A stretch of 64,000 bases of DNA from Aquisalimonas lutea (GCF_030409225.1 NZ_JAUFPK010000001.1:1289026-1353025), one strand, 5' to 3'. Positions 1-8,487 are shown, numbered from the stretch's first letter. Numbers and translations are program-made. Notes: a model not told the origin generated them from the letters alone.

Positions 1-917
1 ATCCGATAGTAAAGATCCTCGCGGAAGGCATTGTCCTTGATGAGTTGGCCGAGATTTTGGTGGGTCGCGCAAATCACACGCACGTCCACCGGAATCGACT
101 GACGCCCGCCGACGCGCTCCATGACACGCTCCTGGAGAAAGCGCAGCAGCTTTGACTGCAGCGCCATGGGCATGTCACCAATCTCGTCGAGCAAGACCGT
201 CCCGCCGTCGGCGTTCTCGAGCTTGCCCTTCGTCTGCCGATGGGCTCCGGTGTAAGCACCCTTCTCGTAGCCGAAGAGCTCACTCTCGAGGAGGTTTTCC
301 GGAATAGCGGCGCAATTGATCGCCACGAAGTTGCCTCTGGCCCGGTCGCTGAGGCTGTGGAGCGCACGCGCAAGCACTTCCTTGCCCGTGCCCGTCTCAC
401 CGAGCAGGAGGATGTTGCCGTTGGTGTTGGCGACTTTCTCGACCATCCGACAGATCTTGAGCATGCGCTGGCTGCCAGTGGCGAATCCGTCCAGGGCGGT
501 TCCCTGCGTGCGCAGCAGCTCACGATTCTGCCGTTCCAATTCAGCAACATGGAAGGCGCGCTCAACGATGAGGTTCAGCGTGTCGGGTTCGACGGGTTTT
601 TCGTAGAAGTCGTAGGCGCCGAGGCCGACCGCCTTGACCGCGCTGGATTCATCGCCGTTGCCGGTAACGACGACGACTTTCGTATGGGGGGCCGCACTGA
701 GGATCTCGCTGAGCGTGGCCATGCCTTCACTTGTGCCGTCCGGGTCCGGGGGAAGACCGAGGTCCTGGAGCACAACCATGGGCTCGTGGCGGCGCAACTG
801 CGCAAGTGCGCTTTCACGGTCCTCGGCATAGAGCACCTCGTAGCGATCAAAGTGCCAGCGAAATTGCGCCTGCATGCCGGGGTCGTCCTCGACGATGAGC
901 AGCTTTTGTGCACTCAC
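1..917 (-). CDS. prsR: PEP-CTERM-box sigma-54 response regulator PrsR (3' end beyond window)
   Basis: Cytoplasmic NtrC/AtoC-type activator of sigma-54 promoters, the partner of PrsK. Translating from a GTG at 915-917, which follows an AGGAGGAG ribosome site, gives 305 residues before the window ends. Residues 1-120 are a receiver domain with the acidic pocket IVEDDPG and phospho-acceptor Asp52 in VVLQDLGLPP. A sigma-54 AAA+ domain starts near 145, with Walker A GETGTGKE (173-180), a GAYTGA variant (220-225) of the sigma-54 contact loop, and Walker B VLLDEIGD. The Fis-type DNA-binding end lies beyond base 1. The GTG overlaps the TGA of prsK (GTGA), so the two are translationally coupled. The pairing with PrsK and the XrtA genes identifies it as the PEP-CTERM-box regulator rather than a generic NtrC protein. 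Confidence 0.93.
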   Translation of the reverse strand, partial: MSAQKLLIVEDDPGMQAQFRWHFDRYEVLYAEDRESALAQLRRHEPMVVLQDLGLPPDPDGTSEGMATLSEILSAAPHTKVVVVTGNGDESSAVKAVGLGAYDFYEKPVEPDTLNLIVERAFHVAELERQNRELLRTQGTALDGFATGSQRMLKICRMVEKVANTNGNILLLGETGTGKEVLARALHSLSDRARGNFVAINCAAIPENLLESELFGYEKGAYTGAHRQTKGKLENADGGTVLLDEIGDMPMALQSKLLRFLQERVMERVGGRQSIPVDVRVICATHQNLGQLIKDNAFREDLYYR

Positions 918-3034
918 CGGGCTCCTCCTGTCTGTGCTGCCGTGTCGCTCATCGATGCGTGAGGCTCGCCATCCCGCTGCCGGGCCGGCAGCGTCAGCCG
1001 GAACCGGGTGCCGGCACCCGGTTCACTCACCACACTAACGCGCCCGCCGAGCCGGTGGGCGAACTCGCGGGCCTGGTGCGCACCGATCCCCATGCCCTTG
1101 CTGGATTTGGTGCTGGTGAACGGGCGGAAGAGTTCATCGCGCACGAACTCGGGTGTCATACCCGCACCGGTGTCCGCGACGTCGATGATCATCTCGTTAC
1201 CGGCAACTTCCGCGCGGACGGTGACCGTGCCGTCATCGGGGGTGGCGTCCTGGGCATTGCGGACGAGATGGACCATGACCATGGCGAACTCGTCCGGGTC
1301 CGCCTCGACCACGCGGTCTTCCGTGGCGAGCTCGAGGTGCGGGTGCGGCGTGCGGTCGCCACAACGCGCGGCGGCGTCGTTGAGCAGGCGCTCGACGTTC
1401 ACCCGCTCGGTGAAACCGCGTTTCTGACTGCGCTGCAGGTGCTCCAGCAGCCGCTCCATGCGGCGCACGGAATTGCCGATGGTCTCCATGGCGTCGTCGA
1501 CAAAGGCCGGGTTGTGCTTGTGCTTGTCGGCATTTTTTACAACCAGCGACTGCTGCGCGATAAGGTTTTTCAGATCGTGCATGAGGAACGCCGTGAGCTG
1601 GTTGAATGCCTCAAACTGCCGGGCCTGGGACAGCGCCTGAGCGTCCTCGTATTGCCCGAGATAGCTGGCAATCTGGCGGCCGAGCGTTTTGAGAAGATCA
1701 CGGTCCTCCCAGGTGATCTCGGTATTCACATCAGGCCGGGACAGGAGAATGAATCCGGTCACCGTCTCCTGCTGGAGCAGCGGAATAATCGCCCATGCCT
1801 TGTCCATGTTCTCGATGGCGGCCGGAAGAGTCATGTGGTTGTACCGCTCCGGGCGATCACGGTACTCCGCCATGTCGATGATCCATTTATGTGTGCGCAG
1901 GAAGGTCACTAAGGGCGCGTCATCCGCGATCGTACTGTCGGCTGCGACGTCCGTGCGCCAGGCCCCCATGGGGGTGAATCCCCCTTCGAGCTCCTGGTGG
2001 CGCCAAACCACGCCGGACGGGCTGCCGACGATGGTTGCGACCACATGAATGGCGCGCTGATATGGGGTAAGGCCGTCGTTTTCTTCGGCGAGGCGATGCG
2101 TGAGCCGGAGCCACTCCTCGCGGTAGTCGTACTTGTTGCTGAAAAAATGCTTGCTCAAGAAGACCCGCAGGCGCGCCCGGACATCGCCGGAGGCGAGCAC
2201 CGCGATTAGCGCGACAGCCGCGGCTACCGTGAGCACGATCTGCGCGAATGCGCCCCAGGACCCGCCAAAGTCCCGGATATAATAGCCGCCGACTGCGATG
2301 AGCAGCAGGTATCCCCCGGCGCCCACGACGGCGGCGGTGTGGAACGCCACATGTCGGGAGACGAACACGGCCAGCGCCCAATCCCGGTTGCGCTGTGCGG
2401 CCACGGCGATCAACGGGACGGCAAGCGCCTGCACTGCGCCCCGGGCGTGCCACGCCGTAATATCGAGTTGCCGAAACAACAGGGAGTCGGCATACAGGTA
2501 GAGGTCGTAGGCGAAGATGACACCGACGCCGAGGCATAGGAACTTCATCGCCCAGCGGCGATCCTGCGGCAGATTCCGGTAGAGTTGCTCGAGGAGCACG
2601 AGGCCGAGCAGTCCGGAGAATAGCCCGCCAGTGATAAACAGCCCGTGCACCCCCATGGCCAGAGGTTGCCAGCCGCCCTCTGTGATGATCCGGTGTGCGC
2701 TGATTCCGATCAGCAACACGGACGGCCCGCCTAGGGCCAGTACCTGGAGTACCGGAATGGCGCGGCTCGCTCGCCGGAGCGGGGCGAGCAGCGATGCGAC
2801 AAACGCGAGCCATAGCCCGCTACGCAGCAGCTCGGTGGTCTCCACGAAGAAAACGGGCAGCTCGGGCGTCCAGGCGCCGGCAGCGAGCACGGCGGCCCAT
2901 AGAGCGGTCGCGGCGCATGCCCCGGCGAGGAGGACGCCGTGCCACCCACCGCGCCAGCTTGTGACCATCAGCACCGCAAGGAACGCAAAGGCCGCGGCGC
3001 CGAGGCCGTAGCTGATGAGCCCAATGACGCTCAT
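914..3034 (-). CDS. prsK: XrtA/PEP-CTERM system sensor histidine kinase PrsK
   Basis: Inner-membrane histidine kinase of 706 residues, the normal length for PrsK. Residues 1-290 hold about eight hydrophobic segments. A GAF-like region follows (about 300-460), then a dimerisation/phosphotransfer segment with FLMHDLKNL, in which His486 is the likely phosphorylated residue. The ATP-binding domain has the N box HLVRNAQDA, the G1 box VADTGAGM and the motif RPFTSTKSSKGMGIGA. It lies immediately upstream of prsR with a GTGA overlap and should phosphorylate Asp52 of that regulator. The input signal is unknown. It diverges from the deacetylase at 3273, with a 238-bp gap between them in which I see no clear sigma-54 site. 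A decayed piece of a second prsK-like gene lies at 4400-4550. Confidence 0.93.
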   Translation of the reverse strand: MSVIGLISYGLGAAAFAFLAVLMVTSWRGGWHGVLLAGACAATALWAAVLAAGAWTPELPVFFVETTELLRSGLWLAFVASLLAPLRRASRAIPVLQVLALGGPSVLLIGISAHRIITEGGWQPLAMGVHGLFITGGLFSGLLGLVLLEQLYRNLPQDRRWAMKFLCLGVGVIFAYDLYLYADSLLFRQLDITAWHARGAVQALAVPLIAVAAQRNRDWALAVFVSRHVAFHTAAVVGAGGYLLLIAVGGYYIRDFGGSWGAFAQIVLTVAAAVALIAVLASGDVRARLRVFLSKHFFSNKYDYREEWLRLTHRLAEENDGLTPYQRAIHVVATIVGSPSGVVWRHQELEGGFTPMGAWRTDVAADSTIADDAPLVTFLRTHKWIIDMAEYRDRPERYNHMTLPAAIENMDKAWAIIPLLQQETVTGFILLSRPDVNTEITWEDRDLLKTLGRQIASYLGQYEDAQALSQARQFEAFNQLTAFLMHDLKNLIAQQSLVVKNADKHKHNPAFVDDAMETIGNSVRRMERLLEHLQRSQKRGFTERVNVERLLNDAAARCGDRTPHPHLELATEDRVVEADPDEFAMVMVHLVRNAQDATPDDGTVTVRAEVAGNEMIIDVADTGAGMTPEFVRDELFRPFTSTKSSKGMGIGAHQAREFAHRLGGRVSVVSEPGAGTRFRLTLPARQRDGEPHASMSDTAAQTGGAR

Positions 3035-3272
3035 TGGCTGCCCCCGCGGGCTTTGTGCGACGGAGAACGAGACACTTGGCGCACACCCCGAGCGCGTTGT
3101 ATTTGTTGATCGTAGCAGCAGCCCGCCTCAGGCTCTGCTTTAACGGACATTCTACACGACGCGAACGCTTCGATACTGCAATGAGCCATTGTTTCCGGGT
3201 AAACTCACGTACCGAATCTCCTAGTTTAGCGACGAGCCAATCACCGAGGTTGTCAAGAGGCGCTCCCACCGT

Positions 3273-4175
3273 ATGGCTCAGCCGATTCGCAATGCGCTCA
3301 CCGTCGATGTGGAGGACTACTTCCAGGTCAGCGCGCTCGCCGGCGCGATTCCGCCGGAGGACTGGGAGCGCTGGCCGAGCCGCGTCGTACGGAACACTGA
3401 CCGGGTTTTGGACCTTTTCGCCCGGCATGATGTGCACGGAACATTCTTCGTGCTCGGCTGGATCGCTGAGCGTCAGCCGGATCTCGTGCGCCGCATTGCT
3501 GATCAGGGCCATGAGATCGCCTCCCACGGCTACAGTCACCAGCTTGTCTACAATCAGACACCTGCCGTCTTCCGCGAGGAGACACGGCGGTCCAAAGTGC
3601 TGCTTGAAGACATCATCGGTTCCCCCGTTACCGGCTATCGGGCGGCCAGCTATTCCATTACACCGGAGTCGCGCTGGGCGCTGGACGTTCTTGCTGAGCT
3701 GGGCTTTAGCTGGGACTCAAGCCTGTTCCCCGTGCATCACGATACCTACGGCATGCCAGGCACACCCGAGCAGCCCTACCGGCTGACCACCGACGGCGGC
3801 GCGGAGCTGGTGGAGTTTCCGCTTTCGACGTTACGAGTCGCCGGCCAGCGGGTGCCAATCGCGGGGGGCGGGTATTTTCGACTGTTCCCCTACTGGTTCA
3901 GTCGTTGGGGGCTTGGCACGATAAACGCCCGCGGTCAGCCGTTCATCTTTTACCTGCACCCTTGGGAGGTGGACCCGGACCAGCCACGCGTTCCGGGACT
4001 GCCTTGGAAGTCGCGGTTCCGTCACTACAACAACCTCGACCGCTTCTATCCTCGTTTGGACAAGCTTCTCGGCGCATTTCCCTTTGGCCCGGTCACCGAG
4101 ATCCTAGCCGAGCAGTCCTTGCGACCCTCGGCGCCCGCTGCGGAGCATCGCCCGGAGCCGACGGCAGCGAGCTAG
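3273..4175 (+). CDS. XrtA system-associated polysaccharide deacetylase (DUF3473 type)
   Basis: NodB-fold carbohydrate esterase of 300 residues, expected to remove N- or O-acetyl groups from the EPS. The start of the catalytic domain is TVDVEDYFQVSAL, the hallmark of the PEP-CTERM-associated branch. HGTFFVLGW follows, then the metal-binding motif in HEIASHGYSHQL and the arginine motif GYRAASYSI. The C-terminal extension (about residues 210-285, with FYLHPWEVDPDQP) is the DUF3473 part that separates this family from plain NodB proteins. An AAGAGGCG ribosome site precedes the ATG. There is no signal peptide, so it probably acts on the cytoplasmic side, or its location is unusual. It is the first of three deacetylases in the window. 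Confidence 0.92.
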   Translation: MAQPIRNALTVDVEDYFQVSALAGAIPPEDWERWPSRVVRNTDRVLDLFARHDVHGTFFVLGWIAERQPDLVRRIADQGHEIASHGYSHQLVYNQTPAVFREETRRSKVLLEDIIGSPVTGYRAASYSITPESRWALDVLAELGFSWDSSLFPVHHDTYGMPGTPEQPYRLTTDGGAELVEFPLSTLRVAGQRVPIAGGGYFRLFPYWFSRWGLGTINARGQPFIFYLHPWEVDPDQPRVPGLPWKSRFRHYNNLDRFYPRLDKLLGAFPFGPVTEILAEQSLRPSAPAAEHRPEPTAAS

Positions 4176-4399
4176 TAGTACTTTGTTATTTATAGGCCAT
4201 CACGGCTCCGAGACGCCTCAATGGCGACCTGCGCAAAGAAGGCTTGCAGCACAAGGCGCCGCAGGATAGCAATGCTTTTGCGCGTCCGCTAATAGTAATA
4301 GGTATCGATTATCTCGGTACTGATGGCATGGGACGCTCTTGATTAGATGCACAAAGGCGCCGACACTTGTTGCTCTGCCGGACAAAATTGATGGGATCC

Positions 4400-4550
4400 T
4401 CGGTTGACGACACCCGTGCCCGTGCTGGACTTGGTGGACTTGAATGGCCGGAACCGTTCGTACCGGATCAATTCTGGTGCCCGGCGCGCCGGTGCCGCTC
4501 TACCCCCATGACGACTTGGTCGCGCGCTACCGTTGCGCACACCCTCACGC
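4400..4550 (-). pseudogene. Relic of a prsK-like histidine kinase C-terminus
   Basis: On the minus strand, one frame reads PELIRYERFRPFKSTKSS followed by TGTGV. This matches the PrsK segment PEFVRDELFRPFTSTKSS plus KGMGI almost residue for residue. DNA similarity to the prsK region near 1090-1210 continues upstream of this motif, but the frame is lost and no start or full domain remains. It is a short decayed fragment of a duplicated or older prsK gene. The surrounding 4176-4756 stretch holds no intact gene. Confidence 0.6.
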
Positions 4551-4756
4551 AACGACTTTCGATGGGGCCTCCTGCCTGTAGGCTGTCGTTCATCAAAGAC
4601 ACCAGAAAATTGTAATTCTAACAGCGGCTTAAAGTGCAGTTCAGAGCATGCTTGTTCGGTTCGTCGCAAAACGACGACAGGTTTCCGCTCTCCCGCGGTT
4701 TCCTTGGCCGGGTTGCAGGTGACCTAACCCTTGGATTTTATTCAATTATTGATGAT

Positions 4757-4772
4757 TGGCCTGGTTTTTGCG
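4757..4772 (+). promoter_or_regulatory. Sigma-54 type -24/-12 promoter for acyltransferase
   Basis: TGGCCTGGTTTTTGCG carries the -24 TGGC and -12 TTGC elements with the exact 10-base spacing between GG and GC. It lies about 100 bases before the acyltransferase ATG at 4874. The -24 hexamer is not perfect (CT instead of AC after TGGC). PrsR is the obvious candidate activator. Confidence 0.5.
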
Positions 4773-4873
4773 CGCGTGCTGTCACAAGCGTTATCCCGAG
4801 AACCGATGTCGAGTTCGGACTGGATTGCGTCTCCAGTCGCGCTTCCATCTGCGCATTTGTGAGGGCACCGCAC

Positions 4874-5593
4874 ATGAACGACCTCTCGTCCGTGTATGGC
4901 CATGTTTTGCTTGCTCAGCTTGTTGACAACCCAGCCTCCCAAGAGCTGGCCTTCCGATTACGACACCAGGTGTACTGCAAGGAGCGAGGCTTCGAACCGG
5001 ACGACAGTTTTCCTGACGGCCTGGAAAGGGATGAACACGACGACCGTGCGCTCCAGATCCTTGTCCGCAATCGGCTCTGCGGCTCGCCGCTAGGGGTTTC
5101 CCGTGTCGTGCTGGATGACCCAGGCGCACAGAGGAGCCTGCCGGTAGAAACCCATGGTTGCACGGCGGTCAGGGAACGTCTCGCTCGGCTGCGGGCTATG
5201 GAGTACGTCCAGTTGGCGGAAATCTCGCGATTTGCTGTTACCCGGAACCTCAACCGTGTCGTCGAATCGCAACAGGATGTTGGCTCGGCTCATGTGTCGA
5301 TGGGAGTGATTGCCATGATCTTCGCGCAGAGCTGGCGTTATGGCGTCACACATTGGGTCGGCTTACTGGATGCGAGCCTTCCGCGTTTCCTGCGTCGCCT
5401 CGGTATTACTTGCCAGCCGATCGGTTCAGTCATTGAGTTCCGCGGCACCCGTCAACCGGTGCTGGCCGACCTGCGGGATGTCTGGCAGGGAGTGGCCCGG
5501 CGGAATCCGGATCTGATCCGCTTGGCGGAGCGTTTCGCGAACGAGAGTCCGCTTCCCATGTCGCAGGCAACGGCGCACGCAGCCGCAAACTGA
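4874..5593 (+). CDS. PEP-CTERM/exosortase-associated acyltransferase (N-acyl amino acid synthase-like), copy 1
   Basis: GNAT/LuxI-fold acyltransferase of 239 residues. Members of this exosortase-linked family include long-chain N-acyl amino acid synthases (FeeM type), which move a fatty acyl group from acyl-ACP to an amino acid. The signature is FRLRHQVYCKERGFEP (residues 27-42), then DGLERDEHDDRALQ and the core AEISRFAVTR. The frame is open upstream to 4634, but I chose the ATG at 4874 because family members begin about 20 residues before the RLR motif, and GTGAGGG precedes it. A sigma-54-like site lies 100 bases upstream. It converges on a flavin oxidase, so product modification by that enzyme is plausible. 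The substrate amino acid cannot be read from the sequence. Confidence 0.85.
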   Translation: MNDLSSVYGHVLLAQLVDNPASQELAFRLRHQVYCKERGFEPDDSFPDGLERDEHDDRALQILVRNRLCGSPLGVSRVVLDDPGAQRSLPVETHGCTAVRERLARLRAMEYVQLAEISRFAVTRNLNRVVESQQDVGSAHVSMGVIAMIFAQSWRYGVTHWVGLLDASLPRFLRRLGITCQPIGSVIEFRGTRQPVLADLRDVWQGVARRNPDLIRLAERFANESPLPMSQATAHAAAN

Positions 5594-5660
5594 CAGGGGA
5601 AGGTGTTCCAGGGCGGCGTGGCCGGAAGTGTCCAGGCCCACGTACGCTCGATGGACGCGG

Positions 5661-7334
5661 TCAGATTTCGTCCGTCCCTTCCACGTCCGGGTCGTCTGCG
5701 GAGCGGGCCGGCCGGTAACGGCCGGGTGCGAGAATCCCTTGTGGGTCGAGCGCGTGACCGAGCCGAGTGATGAGCCGGTTCCATGCCGCCGCGCTTTTGT
5801 GGTTGATGGGCTCCATCTCATGGCTGCCGAGGCGGTACGGGTAGTATCCTGCGCCGGTCAAGGCGTCGAGCAGTTCGCGATGGCAGCTCAGGGCACGGCT
5901 GTCCTCTCCGGGCACCCCGCGATCATAGTGAAGGGCGACGATGCAATCGAGGGCCCGTTCCGAGATGACGGTCATGGAAATCATGGGCTCGAAACCATGT
6001 CTGTCGAAAACCTCTTTGACGATGGCGTTGAGCTGAACTGCATCGCCGCCCTTCAGCGGCGCGACCGGAGCGCACCAAAGCAGACCGCACCGGTCGCGGT
6101 CCGGGTCCGGTTCACTGGGCACGCCACCGGTGTGTCGCCAGTAAAGGCTCTTTAGCATCTCTTCGGTGGGGACGCCAGTCTTGATGCCCGTGAGCGCACG
6201 CAGCAGTTCGGTGATCCGCCGGACTGGAGTCCGGGACACAACGGTCAGGGGGGCCGCCAGTCGCTCCATCCATGCCAATCGGCGCTCATCGAGAAAGCGA
6301 ATCTGGCGGACTTTTACTTCGCGGCGAACTCTCCGCCGAATCTCACGGCGTGCCAGGGAGACTTGTGCCCGAGTGCCGTAGAGACCGCCCGAGAAGCTCC
6401 ACGGCCCGGCACCAGAGCGCTCCAGGGCCTGATCGACGTGCTTCCGGGGCAGCGGCGTGCGTCCGCCGGTCTTCTGCCACGGGAAGGTCGGGTTGAGGGC
6501 GCTATAGATCTTGTACGCGTTGCCGATGTGGACCGCGCTGCGAACGAATCCTTGCCGCCGTAACTCACGAAGCGCGGTGACACAGCCGTGCAGGTCGTCT
6601 TCCCGTGCCAAGGTCACGTGGAAGTACTGGAAGTACTCCGGCTTCGGCATTAGCCATACTGTCATCGCCGTCACGATACCGAGGTTCGATTGGGAGAACA
6701 GACCGTCGAGATACGGGCCGACGCCCCAGCGGTAGGCGTCCTTCGCCTTGGCGTTGTCGAAACGGCCGAACCCGGTATGCAGCAGATCACCATCCGCCGT
6801 GACCACCTCGAGCGCGCAGACGTGGGCAAAGTGGTCCGCGTACGGGCTGTGCCCGAAGCCGCGTTCGATGTAATTCGCGAGCACACTGCAATGGCTGCTT
6901 GAGCCTGTGACATCGAGCCAGTACTGGTCGCCTTCTGCGTTCAGGAACGCCGCCAGTTGCCCCTGAGAGACGCCCGGCTCCAGCGAGACGGTCCCCAGTT
7001 CTGGGTCGTATTCACGGATGTGGTCCAGGCGGCTCAACCGCAGGACAACGCAATCGCCGCAGTCCGGCGGAAGGGTCCCGTAGCCCCAGTTCCGTGCAGT
7101 ACTGACCGTGTACAGTGGGATGCCGTAGTGGGCCGCGATACGCACGCACGCCTGCACTTCCGTGACGGTGCCCGGAAGGAGTTCCACCGCGATGCGGGCA
7201 TCGTGAGGGAAGGTGTGTCCCAGTGCGCCGTCGGCTGGCTCCCGATCCCCCAGGACATGGCTCTCCCCGAGAAGCCGGGTCCACTCTTCGGTGGCCTGAT
7301 CAAGAGAGGTTGCCCACGTGTTCGACGGTGCCAT
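5661..7334 (-). CDS. FAD-binding oxidoreductase of the VAO/PCMH (4-cresol dehydrogenase-like) family
   Basis: Flavoprotein of 557 residues. An FAD-binding type-4 domain spans about residues 40-230, with AVELLPGTVTEVQ, STARNWGYGTLP and the loop ERGFGHSPYADHF, which corresponds to the GVGYTPYGDHF loop of p-cresol methylhydroxylase and vanillyl-alcohol oxidase. A substrate-cap domain follows and the C-terminus has LDPQGILAPGRY, the usual family ending. Known relatives oxidise para-substituted phenols. There is no signal peptide. The gene converges on the N-acyl amino acid synthase-like gene with a 67-bp gap and lies downstream of the PEP-CTERM gene terminator. I infer oxidation of an aromatic (perhaps tyrosine-derived) product, but this is not proven. 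Confidence 0.82.
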   Translation of the reverse strand: MAPSNTWATSLDQATEEWTRLLGESHVLGDREPADGALGHTFPHDARIAVELLPGTVTEVQACVRIAAHYGIPLYTVSTARNWGYGTLPPDCGDCVVLRLSRLDHIREYDPELGTVSLEPGVSQGQLAAFLNAEGDQYWLDVTGSSSHCSVLANYIERGFGHSPYADHFAHVCALEVVTADGDLLHTGFGRFDNAKAKDAYRWGVGPYLDGLFSQSNLGIVTAMTVWLMPKPEYFQYFHVTLAREDDLHGCVTALRELRRQGFVRSAVHIGNAYKIYSALNPTFPWQKTGGRTPLPRKHVDQALERSGAGPWSFSGGLYGTRAQVSLARREIRRRVRREVKVRQIRFLDERRLAWMERLAAPLTVVSRTPVRRITELLRALTGIKTGVPTEEMLKSLYWRHTGGVPSEPDPDRDRCGLLWCAPVAPLKGGDAVQLNAIVKEVFDRHGFEPMISMTVISERALDCIVALHYDRGVPGEDSRALSCHRELLDALTGAGYYPYRLGSHEMEPINHKSAAAWNRLITRLGHALDPQGILAPGRYRPARSADDPDVEGTDEI

Positions 7335-7468
7335 TGGGTTTCTCTGGGCCGGGCGCCGACCCCGACTGCGGTCCCGCCCTGTCTACGCCTGCAAGGGGTA
7401 TCCCGCACCCTAACCGGGAACTTGAAGCCCCATTATGCAGGGTATCGCGGCGCGATACAGCCACAACG

Positions 7469-7500
7469 AAAAACAGGGAGCCGAGAGCGGCCCCCTGTTT
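7469..7500 (-). terminator. Rho-independent terminator of the PEP-CTERM gene
   Basis: On the minus strand AAACAGGG and CCCTGTTT pair, extended by an inner GGCCG/CGGC stem with a CTCT loop, and are followed by a T run (TTTTTC). It begins 34 bases after the stop of the PEP-CTERM gene at 7534. Confidence 0.8.
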
Positions 7501-7533
7501 GCTAACTGAAAATGAGAGTCTTTCCCAGACGTT

Positions 7534-8370
7534 TCAGCGCCGCCGGGCAGCAGCGAGACCCATTCCCAGCAGACCAACACCAAGCAAGCCCAGAGCGCCC
7601 GGGGCCGGTACCTGGGTCGCGGAAACCTGGAGCTGGAATTGTGCCGTGGTTGCCTGGTCTTCCTCTGTCATGAAGCCAAAACAGCCCGGACCAGCGCCCG
7701 CTTCGTCGCAGGCCTCATCGTTCAGTGTACCGAGCCCAGCGGCAACGATGGACACTGTATAAAGCCAGCCATCAACCTCGAAGCTCTCCTGCAGATCACT
7801 GGGGTCGCCACCGAGCAAGAAGATATCGTCGCAATTCGACGCTGACCCTTCGAAGCAGGAGTCTTGGTTTAACGTCTCGGTAAAGAATATCGGGAACGTC
7901 CGATCATCGTCGAATGAACCATCGCCGGGAGGTGCAGCCTGCGTCAGCGTGAGCGAACTCAGCAGGCTTGCACTTTGCAGCAATGGGTACGAAGACAGTA
8001 TGGCGTTATTAAAGTGCGTGACCTCGGCGGTATCTTGTGCCGCGCCATTAGTCTGCAGGCTGCCGGAGAAGGACGTGTCTCCGATCTCCAGTGCGCTTCG
8101 GCTGTTGGAGGCGTTAGCGTCTACGTTGATGAAGTTGCCATCGTCATCGATAAAGTTGTCGTCGTCCGCCGCCCCCCAACTAAGGAGACTGCTACTGACC
8201 GATGTGCCTCCTCCGCCGTCGCCAGAAGTGAATGTCGGAGCGCCGCCCCCGTCGGTGACCCATTCCAGTGAGCCATTGAAATCCCAGTCCGTGATCAGTT
8301 CCGCGCTTGCCGGTGCGGTGACCAGTCCCAGCGCGGCGCCTGCGGCTACGGCAACGTGTAAGCTCTTCAT
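7534..8370 (-). CDS. THxN-family PEP-CTERM sorting-domain protein
   Basis: Exported surface protein of 278 residues and a likely substrate of XrtA. The signal peptide is residues 1-24 (AVAAGAALGLVTAPASA). The mature part is acidic and Gly/Ser/Asp rich, starting LITDWDFNGSLEWV, and carries the THFN motif at 118-121 that names the THxN family. Two Cys pairs lie in DSCFEGSASNCDD and DEACDEAGAGPGC. The C-terminus has the sorting signal VPAPGALGLLG, a hydrophobic helix and AAARRR. It has PAP instead of PEP. I chose the second ATG because GGAGGGA lies 6 bases before it but only 0-2 bases before the first. A sigma-54 promoter and a terminator make it a single-gene unit, probably controlled by PrsR. 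Confidence 0.88.
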   Translation of the reverse strand: MKSLHVAVAAGAALGLVTAPASAELITDWDFNGSLEWVTDGGGAPTFTSGDGGGGTSVSSSLLSWGAADDDNFIDDDGNFINVDANASNSRSALEIGDTSFSGSLQTNGAAQDTAEVTHFNNAILSSYPLLQSASLLSSLTLTQAAPPGDGSFDDDRTFPIFFTETLNQDSCFEGSASNCDDIFLLGGDPSDLQESFEVDGWLYTVSIVAAGLGTLNDEACDEAGAGPGCFGFMTEEDQATTAQFQLQVSATQVPAPGALGLLGVGLLGMGLAAARRR

Positions 8371-8471
8371 GTTCATTCCCTCCGAAACGCGTGTTTGATC
8401 CGTCGAATAGACGTCTGTCGTGTCCAGTTGCGATGCACTCTTCCGTATGGTCTGCCTCGATCATCAAGTTT

Positions 8472-8487
8472 GCAATCCTGATGCCAG
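8472..8487 (-). promoter_or_regulatory. Sigma-54 promoter of the PEP-CTERM gene
   Basis: Read on the minus strand: TGGCATCAGGATTGCA. It matches the consensus TGGCAY-N5-TTGCW at every conserved base, with correct spacing, about 100 bases before the start codon. This fits control by the sigma-54 activator PrsR encoded in the same window. Confidence 0.8.

Noticed and set aside
240-962. Long plus-strand open frame opposite prsR
   Set aside because: It is a shadow of the GC-rich prsR gene; the minus-strand frame has complete receiver and AAA+ motifs.
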